From NCBI GenBank assembly GCA_020055645.1, contig JAECZT010000006.1, forward strand, positions 1,364,001-1,428,000: 64,000 nucleotides of DNA. The letters are read 5' to 3'. Made by a program: the position numbers and the translations under genes. This document shows, one piece after another, positions 56,622 to 64,000 of the stretch. How positions within the stretch are numbered: position 1 is the stretch's first letter; every line of letters begins with the position of its first letter. The stretch is from Tomocerus qinae (Eukaryota; Arthropoda; Collembola; Entomobryomorpha; Tomoceridae). The notes under the pieces are model-generated. The model did no database searches. It saw only the letters and a list, made by a program, of their open reading frames with translations, and was not told the origin of the DNA.

Positions 56622-58039
56622 CCGACGCTCAACGGAATAGACCGATATATAGCTCATTCGAAAGATCTCGTCGAGTATATCACGAATATGGTATTGGTTT
56701 TTGGGGCAACCCCCCAAATAAGAAAGTTATGGTCGGTTAAAGTTAAAAATATGACTATTTCGATGCCTACGTTTTCAGAAAACGAAGTGTGAAGAGCAAA
56801 TCAACGATATGGTTTTTCGATTTTTTTTGCTCTGTTGACATTTTAACGTTGACAAATTGGGGGTGAACCATATGCCTACGTTTTCAGAAAACGAAGTGTT
56901 ACAAGTTCTTCAGGACATCGTTGATTTGCTCTTCATGTTGAATCATTTCGTCATTTTTGATTTGGTAAGTTTAAAAAAACGCTAATTGTGACCACGTCCC
57001 TTGTTCGATTTCTTTCAATTTTAATTTGGTTAGGGTTAAAAAATGCTAATTGTGACCAAGCGCGATGTTTAATTTTCATCAATTTTAATTAGGTTAGGTT
57101 TTAAAAAAAATGCTAATTGTGACCACGTCCCATGTTCGATTTCCATCAATTTTAATTAGTTTAGGTTTAAAAAATGCTAACTGTGACCACGTGCCATGTT
57201 CAATTTCCATTAGTATTAATTAAGATAGGTTTTAAAACATTGCTAATGGTGACTACGTCCATGTTCGATTTCCATCAATTTTAATTAGATTAGGTTTTAA
57301 AAAAATGCTAATTGTGACCACGTCCCATGTGAGGTTTTCGTCAATTTTAATTAGGTAAAGTTTAAAAAAGCTAATTATGACCTCGTGTGATGTTTAATTT
57401 TCATCAATTTTAATTAGATTAGGTTTTAAAAAACGCTAATTGTGACCATGTCCCATGTTCCATTTCCATCAATTTTAATTAGGTTAGGTTTAAAAATGCT
57501 AATTGTGACACATGCCATGTTCAATTTCAATTAATATTAATTAGGTTAGGTTTAAAAAATGCAAATTGTGACCGTGTGCCACTAATCAAATCAAAAATGA
57601 CGAAAATTGAAGTTCGAACAATGAAGAAACTCAAAATAAAAGTTTGAGTGCAATTAAGAATTTTACAAAACCAACCCTACATAATCTTATTAGCTGCGTT
57701 GCCATAGTTACAAGTAAATTCAACATGAAGAGCAAATCAACGATGTCCTGAAGAACTTGTAACACTTCGTTTTCTGAAAACGTAGGCATATGGTTCACCC
57801 CCAATTTATCAACGTTAAAATGTCAACAGAGCAAAAAAAATCGAAAAACCATATCGTTGATTTGCTCTTCACACTTCGTTTTCTGAAAACGTAGGCATCG
57901 AAATAGTCATATTTTTAACTTTAACCGACCATAACTTTCTTATTTGGGGGGTTGCCCCAAAAACCAATACCATATTCGTGATATACTCGACGAGATCTTT
58001 CGAATGAGCTATATATCGGTCTATTCCGTTGAGCGTCCG
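56622..58039. mobile_element. 1.4-kb foldback element: 322-bp arms around an internal minisatellite
   Basis: Arms 56622-56943 and 57718-58039 are nearly perfect reverse complements, each beginning about CGACGCTCAACGGAATAGAC. TATAC flanks both ends (56618-56622, overlapping the first arm base, and 58040-58044). The exact duplication could be 4-5 bp. Each arm carries two copies of GCCTACGTTTTCAGAAAACG, which is itself a dyad, and inverted copies of GAAGAGCAAATCAACGAT. The centre is a tandem repeat. No transposase frame exists; the architecture is that of foldback (FB-like) elements. Confidence 0.9.
56985..57590 (+). repeat. About 64-bp tandem repeat in the centre of the foldback element
   Basis: Eight to nine degenerate units contain GCTAATTGTGACCACGTCCC, then ATGTTCGATTTCCATCAATT and TTAATTAGGTTAGGTTTAAA. 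Unit length varies by a few bases, mainly in the A-run. It sits between the two arms and is not found elsewhere in the window. Confidence 0.85.
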
Positions 58040-58044
58040 TATAC

Positions 58045-58400
58045 TAAGAATGTTCCTTAAGTTTAAGTTTAGCTTTATTAAAGTGACAAAATAGGCCCCT
58101 CAATTACACGAATTGAAATCAGTAAATAACAGTTAAGCTACCACTGTTCTTCCCCCAAAGTCACATATAAAATTAAACATAATATAACCAAATCATATTA
58201 AATACCATTAATGAATACAGCCAATAGGATTAAGATTAATATTCATGAAACAAATCATTACGATTACAAATCATTAATTGTTTTACACTATCCGTCAGCA
58301 TTTTTAATGAAAGATCTTTATAAACCCAGTTTCTGGGAAGCCTATTCCAGGCCATCCTAATCACCATAATCACCTTGGAATATTAGCTGAGGAGTATTAT
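58045..58400 (-). mobile_element. 3' end of a minus-strand non-LTR element
   Basis: On the minus strand, IRMAWNRLPRNWVYKDLSLK followed by MLTDSVKQLM (about 58360-58250) matches the xWNxLP block and short helix that end CR1/L2/Jockey-type polyproteins. The 3' sequence ends AATAAAGCTAAACTTAAACT, a polyadenylation-like signal plus a TTTAAG-type repeat tail. Only the terminal part is present. Confidence 0.5.
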
Positions 58401-58744
58401 AATGGATTATGGAGGATCTTAGCCAATTAATTAATTCTTTTTGCATAATACACAGTTACTACGACAATTTAGGCAATTTTCGTCAAAACTCTCAGGCCCA
58501 CCCATGTCCCATTTGATTTTCATGGAATTTTTTCAAAATTCAATTGAACTAGGCCAATGTGTCCAGCCAAACCCGTTACACCCTTTTCAGCATGTTTAGT
58601 GGACTTTTTTTAAAAAAACCTATGACCCGTTTTAGTGCTACTCTTTTACCGCAATTAAAGATGTACTATGTGCCTGCATAGTGTGCATAGCAACCACGTG
58701 GGATCAAAATGCATGCTAAAATATGTTAAAATATATAAAATTTT
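58401..58744. other. No gene seen
   Basis: Unclassified AT-rich sequence with no open frame or repeat identified. Confidence 0.4.
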
Positions 58745-58936
58745 TGCAATCGTGGAATATCCAGACACGAAAAGTTGGATTCGGATTTTTGACATCTGTA
58801 TCTTAAATGCTTTCGAAAAATCATAGTTTGGAAAAGGTTAAAAATTGTCCCTCATTTAGATTTTTCAAAGGCATTTAAAATATAGATATCAAAAATCCGA
58901 ATCCAACTTTTTTGGGCCTGGATATTCCACGATGCA
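58745..58936. repeat. Palindromic element with 78-bp arms
   Basis: The arms at 58745-58822 and 58859-58936 pair with several mismatches, sharing CGTGGAATATCCAG and AAGTTGGATTCGGATTTTTG. Probably a miniature inverted-repeat element; no clear target duplication. Confidence 0.75.
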
Positions 58937-58980
58937 AAAGTTCAAACACCATTAAAAGCAAATGATTACTTCGGGAAGCT

Positions 58981-59127
58981 TTAAGCCTGTTCTATACTTC
59001 CTGTTTCCCCTTCACTTTCACGTTTGGTGACGTCACTACAGTTAATCGTTTCCAACACGAGGACGTCATTTTGACGTCACTAACCGTGAAAGTGAAGGGA
59101 AAACTGAATGTTTAAAACAGGCTTTAG
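58981..59127. repeat. Palindromic element with GTGACGTCA-containing arms
   Basis: AAGCCTGTT, CCCTTCACTTTCACG and GTGACGTCA at the left are repeated inverted at the right (TGACGTCAC, CGTGAAAGTGAAGGG, AACAGGCTT). TA at both outer ends could be a Tc1/mariner-type duplication, but this is not certain. Confidence 0.7.
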
Positions 59128-59435
59128 AGTTTGAAATTTTTGGATTTTAAGGCAAAATTTCTTTTCTTCAATTTCGACTGTTGGCCCTCTTGCGGCTCTG
59201 TATCGTAGATGAAAAGCTTAAAAAATATAATTGCGCACTTTTTGTCAATTTTGTAGTCTGTAAGATTCACGAAGGATCTATCCAGGTTTCGAAATGGAAA
59301 TCCGAAAAACGGAGGGAGGAGTATATCGAAAAGAAGATTAGAAAGTCAAAAATGGGTGATATAGCAAAACACAGGTTATGTAACATGTGAAATATGTTTA
59401 ACCACTGTTTATGTTACAATAAGCACCATTGACCG
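59128..59435. other. No gene seen
   Basis: A 69-codon frame (59181-59390), Lys-rich at its end, has no recognised motif. Confidence 0.35.
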
Positions 59436-59700
59436 GTTGGATTGCACTAAACGGGATTCTGGGGGAAATAAGATTCCACCTAAGATTTTCAATCAATAAA
59501 TCTTAGGGTCAATATCTGTCGAAATCAGGTGGAATCTCATTTTGCCCCAGGCCCCCCGGGGGGTGTTGAGGGTGGGAACGGACCCTCCAGTTCATGTCCG
59601 GTAAAGATCCATTGAAACATTGGAGGGTCACGTCTAAATATTCTGAGATACGGGGTACCTGCCGGACTGAAAAAGTGGCCCCGTTTAGTGCAATCCAACC
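59436..59700. mobile_element. 265-bp inverted-repeat element (family of 42447-42700)
   Basis: GGTTGGATTGCACTAAACGG at 59436-59455 is perfectly inverted at 59681-59700. Inside are inverted GGAATCT/AGATTCC and CCTAAGATTT/AATCTTAGG blocks, and the GTAAAGATCCATTGAAACAT block plus GGTCACGTCTAAATATTCTG shared with 42447-42700. No coding content. Confidence 0.85.
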
Positions 59701-59984
59701 CACTATTTTATTGTTTCAAATATTTCAAATATTCTATAACTTCACCACTACCTAGGGTCAATATTTTTATATTAAAATAGCATTTTGGTTATCGGAAAAT
59801 TAGTCTGGCCACCCACTAGGTTGACATTTTTAACTTAAGGTAACGTTACTCCTCATCCTCTGGATACGTGATTGCAGTATGTATAATGGTGACTCAAAGT
59901 ATCCGAGTTAATGATCATATTGTGTGACCGGAGTAATTTTCTAATACCCACAATTCTATTTCTAAACAAAAGGTTGACAAAAGG
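59701..59984. other. No gene seen
   Basis: Contains weak similarity to 40830-40985 (GTGACC...GTTGAC...GGTGAAGTTTT type blocks) that is too diverged to delimit. Confidence 0.35.
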
Positions 59985-60105
59985 CGAAGTTTTGGAATAT
60001 TTTATATATCTGAAATACGTTCTACCCATCGTACAATATTGCCCCGGAATACACGCTAGCTTTATTTATAGCAGGACCTGGGTCCTGTGACCGGCTAGTT
60101 TTATA
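59985..60105 (-). mobile_element. Short 3'-end-like fragment of a dispersed element, inverted copy of 40330
   Basis: Reverse complement shares CTAGCCGGTCACAGG, AATAAAGCTAGCGTGTATTC and CGGGGCAATATTGTA with 40330-40420, plus a downstream GTATTTCAGA block. The two copies are about 20 kb apart and in opposite orientation. Confidence 0.5.
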
Positions 60106-60903
60106 TTAACATGTAAATAGGTACATAATGTTTTTGCATAGTAACATAAATGAAGAAATAGTTACAATCGTAATAATAATCCATCAAAGTAATTTCCGTA
60201 GTATTTACATGTTCAATAAAACTTCTTTTTTCGGTATGGGTATGATGAGCATAGGCGAATCGTCTAATTTTCTACATAAACCAAACGGAATTGTTAGTAG
60301 ATCTTGGTCTTGGTGAGACTCGCATTTTCGCAGGCGACTTTTATTTAAAAATATAAAATGTGTTCGGGGGCATTTTTTCCCCAATTGGAGTTTTAATGTA
60401 AAGGTAATGGCTCACTTCATTTTTTGAAATTGGATTTGATCCATTACCCCTTCACACTTCAAAATTCAACTAAGTCCTTGTTGATGTCAGTGATCAAGTC
60501 AAAGGGTGATAGTGATGGGTGGCAATACCAGTTGGCATATAAAAACACAAAATTTAGCGAAGTTACAGTTTTCTCAATTACAATGCAAGCAAATTAACAT
60601 GGAAATATTAAATGCGTTAAAGCATCTAAAAGCACGAAGATCTCATAATCACATCCCACAGCACTGAACGGATCACATTTAGTCTATTTAGTTACCATGC
60701 ATAATAATAATGTTAAACGTTCTATTTTGATCCGAGCGGGCAATGAGTTTTTGTAATAAGTAGGTGTTCAGATTTGCCACATTTAGATGGAAGTTTAAGA
60801 TTGGGTTCTGCTTAGCTGCGTATTTAAAGTGGAAAATTAACACACGATGATATAAACAAATATAATTTTTCACTGCGCAGTTTAACAACACGATTATACT
60901 ATA
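60106..60903. other. No gene seen
   Basis: AT-rich sequence. A minus-strand 67-codon frame (60688-60891) and a plus-strand 62-codon frame (60128-60316) are unsupported. Confidence 0.4.
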
Positions 60904-60966
60904 GTAGTGACGCAGTCTGCACCTTACCCATTAACATAGCATAGTATTTGCAGTCTGCACTTTAGG

Positions 60967-61080
60967 TCGATTTCGGGCGGGGGAATGACGTCATCCGCTT
61001 ATATGTCGTAGGCATATTCGCCCGAAGCGAATAAAATTTTGGTTTATTTTGTCTAAGATGAGTCTGAAATAGCCAGATTA
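60967..61080 (-). repeat. Truncated inverted relative of the 52288-52505 element
   Basis: Reverse complement shares GGCTATTTCAGACTCAT, ATAAACCAAAATTTTATTCGC and ATGACGTCATTCCCCC-type blocks with the interior of the hAT-type miniature element at 52288, with many substitutions. Terminal repeats are not preserved. Confidence 0.45.
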
Positions 61081-61110
61081 TACTGAAATAGTCCATTGAT
61101 AGCATACACT

Positions 61111-61535
61111 TCAGATTGGAAGACGGTACTGCAGCTCCCCAGTGGTTGTGTAATTTCCTGCACCCACTCTGATAGAAACAGAACAGCTGTTGATCCTGTG
61201 TTCATTGATTCTAGACCCATCAGCATAGCATATTGAAAGCTTTTCTGATGGTTCTAGAATCATTTCCTTTTCAAAAGGTTCGACTATTCCAGTACATGTA
61301 ATGAGGTGATCTCTAGTTAGCCACGCCTTAGTACTAATCAAGAGATCTCCCTCCAGAGTTTCGTTAGCAAATCTACATGATTAGTGGGATTGCCAATACA
61401 GCCACTGTCCAGTGTTGCGCATTCTGGTCGATATAGACACTTCCATATTATTACAGTAAGCGCAAGGGTTGTCCCAGCTGCGACTATAAGCCCCCCTTTA
61501 CCATAACCGTCGCTCATTTCATCCGTCTTCAACTG
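61111..61535 (-). pseudogene. Possible RNase H fragment of an I/R1-type non-LTR element, with an adjoining hydrophobic frame
   Basis: The minus-strand frame from 61341 reads LEPSEKLSICYADGSRINEH (Asp at residue 41) and later SIRVGAGNYT. This resembles the (T/A)DGS...GAG pattern at the start of RNase H domains in I, R1 and Jockey-type polyproteins. The other catalytic acidic residues are missing because the frame ends at 61111. The preceding frame (61532-61338) has a hydrophobic segment (GLIVAAGTTLALTVIIW) and a C-terminal LLTKLWREIS, joined to the second frame by a stop and frame change. The identification is tentative. Confidence 0.35.
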
Positions 61536-61589
61536 TAATGCAAACTAACAGCCGTTTTGACTAAGAGTGTTCAATTCCCAACCTCGACC

Positions 61590-62530
61590 CTACTCCCAAA
61601 AACACGACAGCCGACTACATGGGGCAAAACATCCACCAACACGACAGCCGTCCACGTGAGGCCCGACACCCACCAACCCGGCAGCCGACCACATGGGCCC
61701 CGACACCCACTAACACATAACACGACTCCAGACTAAAAGAGAGCCAACCACAAAGGAGTCAACACCCACCGACACAAAACCCGAAGCCGATTACAAGTGA
61801 CCACGAACCCACTAACACAAAACCGGACACACCTCCACCAAAACAACAGCCGACCACATGGAAACCACCACCACGACAGCCGACTACATGGGACCCAACA
61901 CTCACCAACACGACAGCTGACCACACGGAACCCAACACACAATAACACTACAACCAACTAAATGGGACCTGACACCAACCAACACTACAGCCGACTACAT
62001 GGGACCCAACACCCACTAACACAAAACCGGACACACCTCCACCAAAACAACAGCCGACCACATGGAACCCACCACCACGACAGCCGACTACATGGGACCC
62101 AACACTCACCAACACGACAGCTGACCACACGGAACCCAACACACAATAACACTACAACCAACTAAATGGGACCTGACACCCACCAACACTACAGCCGACT
62201 ACATGGGACCCAACACCCACTTACACAAAACCGGACACACCTCCACCAAAACAACAGCCGACAACATGGAACCCAACACCCACCACCACGACAGCCGACT
62301 ACATGGGACCCAACACGAAGGCTGACAACACGGAACCCAACACACAATAACACTACAACCAACTAAATGGGACTTGACACCCATCAACACTACAGCCGAC
62401 TACATGAGACCCGACACCCACAAACACGACATCCCATCACACGGAAGCCAAAACCCATTAACACGGCAGCAGACTACAGGGGACCTTACAGAAAACCTGA
62501 CCTGACTACTACCAACACGACAGCTGACTC
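61590..62530. repeat. GC-richer complex tandem repeat (about 36-40 bp units in about 204-bp higher-order units)
   Basis: Basic units contain ACGACAGCCGACTACATGGG and ACCCAACACCCACTAACAC. A higher-order unit of about 201-204 bp is repeated at 61962, 62166 and 62367 (ATGGGACCTGACACC start). The frames of 60-75 codons on both strands that recur in register are consequences of a period close to a multiple of three. It is very poor in T on the plus strand, unlike its surroundings. Confidence 0.85.
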
Positions 62531-62740
62531 CCTACCACATGATTTATACTTTACTTGACCGAGCTGTGCGGATCTCAGTTTTAATTTTTTAAACTGTACC
62601 GTACTCCATTAAATATGACTAATACATTTAATTCCGTTGAACATAATAACTAAATCATTAAATCAATCTAATGTCAGAAAAGACGCAAAAATTGTGACCG
62701 GCAACGAGGTATCAATGCTTAAATTAAGCTTTTATTTTAA
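62531..62740. other. No feature seen
   Basis: AT-rich spacer after the tandem repeat. Confidence 0.4.
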
Positions 62741-63010
62741 TGATATGGTCTGCTTTCGGGAACATTTTGGAATTTTGAAAAGGTTGCTACAAAGTCCCCC
62801 GGTGACTTTCTAGCAAGTGCTTGGGAAACGGTAAGGGGTGCTATAAAGTCCCCGGGGACCTTCTAGCATCAGCAGATGCTAGAAAGTCCGTCCGTCCGTC
62901 CGTTTACACGATAACTTTTGAAGACATTGATGGATTTTAACTAAACTTGGCAAACACATTGCCTATTGACCTGTGACAAAGCCTATTGAAAATAAGCCAC
63001 ATTGATCAAT
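62741..63010. repeat. Dispersed repeat with AAAGTCCCC inverted motifs and GTCC microsatellite
   Basis: GCTACAAAGTCCCCCGGTGACTTTCTAGCA and GCTATAAAGTCCCCGGGGAC occur as near-direct copies, each with an internal dyad, followed by CTAGAAAGTCCGTCCGTCCG and ATAACTTTTGAAGACATTGATGG. This arrangement (GTCC/GACG microsatellite next to an ATAACTTTTGAA-type block) resembles repeat Z at 51177. No complete element can be delimited. Confidence 0.5.
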
Positions 63011-64000
63011 TTTTTTTATTCAAAAATATATCGAGAGCTCACCAGATTTTCTTCAATGAATTTAAGTACCCTAACCTAACCATCAAAAGCCCATTTCAAC
63101 CCATTTCAAATATCCGTATTTGTGCATCATTGGTGCAAAGCTCACAAATTTACGGGTTTTAGATGAGAATAATATTGAAGTAAATTACGTATTTTAAAAT
63201 TGATAGTCTTCCTACTACTAGGCTACTACTGCATAAATGAATGAGAAAATCCAAAGAAGCGCGCGAGACGATTTAGAAATTTGATTTAAATTGATCAGAA
63301 AAGTTTTTACGATTGTTTTGTAATTTAGCTTTAACCGATTAGTGACATAGTTAAGGAAGAAATTTTTGTATTTTAGTCTCTAGTGATGGACTTTCATCGC
63401 AATTGAAAGAGATCTTTGATAATTAAGTTGGATCGCCCGAAGCGCGAGAAAATTCTATTATTTCTACTTATTTGGACGTTATTATTAGTTATTTTATGGC
63501 TTAAGGAACAAGTTATTCACCGATTTTACCTCATTTAAGTATATATTTAAGTATACTTGCAAGTATTTTATGTATAGGACTTAATTTAAGTATTATACTT
63601 GTCATTTAAGTATACCTGATAACCCTGAGCTCTACATACCAATACCGTTTACAATCTCTGCAGAAATAAACAAATCATTTTTACTATAACTTAAACGTCT
63701 CTAGTCTCCCCACGAATCGAAAAGTCAATTTTAATAATTTCCATGTGGAAAAGAAAAACCCGTAAAAACACCTATAGAAATGGGATACTAAAAGTAAGAT
63801 GGGTTAACTACATAAAAATTCTAATATATAATCGTAGACTGAAAAAAAAACTTAATTATGCTTTTGAAATTTTAATTTCTTCGCTCCCACCTCATGTTTT
63901 TTTGATTAGATAGTTAAATTTAACTGCCCTGCGTACTAAGTTATGACTATTCAAAGCAATTTATCTGATTACTTTCTTTACTTTCTTTCGGTACGGAAAT
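63011..64000. other. No gene seen
   Basis: AT-rich sequence with no open frame of note. A run of TTTAAGTATA-type motifs lies at about 63534-63610 and a CGCCCGAAGCGCGAGAAAAT dyad at about 63435. Confidence 0.4.

Noticed and set aside
61962-62366. Recurrent 66-67 codon His/Thr-rich frames as tandem genes
   Set aside because: They coincide with the about 204-bp higher-order tandem repeat and occur on both strands.

Overview
This is AT-rich, repeat-dominated eukaryotic DNA, most likely from an invertebrate and probably an arthropod. The clues are spliced transposase remnants, decayed non-LTR retrotransposons (one with an R2-like endonuclease domain, others with an APE-type endonuclease, a reverse transcriptase or a possible RNase H), a P-element/THAP9-like fragment, many foldback and miniature inverted-repeat elements, a short TTAGG run, and a large satellite array. 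The taxon is inference. I find no intact host gene, no rRNA or tRNA gene, no CRISPR array and nothing prokaryotic.

Layout. 1-9.3 kb: a GC-rich degenerate repeat, a small palindrome, an R2-like non-LTR remnant split by a 629-bp inverted-repeat element, then an APE-type non-LTR whose endonuclease (3.1-4.8 kb) and reverse transcriptase (7.9-9.3 kb) halves are separated by 18-bp minisatellite DNA that itself contains a reverse-oriented non-LTR remnant. 9.3-14.5 kb: low-complexity DNA, about seven satellite monomers in minus orientation, and a minus-strand spliced DDE transposase pseudogene.

14.5-37.36 kb: the main feature, a 168-bp satellite in plus orientation with well over 100 monomers. It is interrupted once by a 1676-bp terminal-inverted-repeat element, and five times by the same 210-bp palindromic insert, which has been amplified together with the satellite as part of higher-order units. 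An offset of about 7.7-8.0 kb relates roughly 22.6-27.6 kb to 30.3-35.6 kb. The array runs into a 100-N assembly gap.

37.46-64 kb: a graveyard of small elements. It holds a mariner-like transposase fragment, a P-element-like fragment, several non-LTR 3' ends, at least four hAT-type miniature elements with 8-bp target duplications, one TA-duplicating miniature element with an empty-site paralogue in the same window, a 1.4-kb foldback element with 322-bp arms around an internal minisatellite, three copies of an unclassified 0.7-1.1 kb dispersed repeat, and minisatellites with 18-, 20-, 29- and about 204-bp periods.

The sequences do not work together as a pathway. The window reads as heterochromatic, possibly pericentromeric DNA in which transposon insertion and tandem amplification are intertwined. 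The satellite with its co-amplified palindrome is the best candidate for something undescribed.
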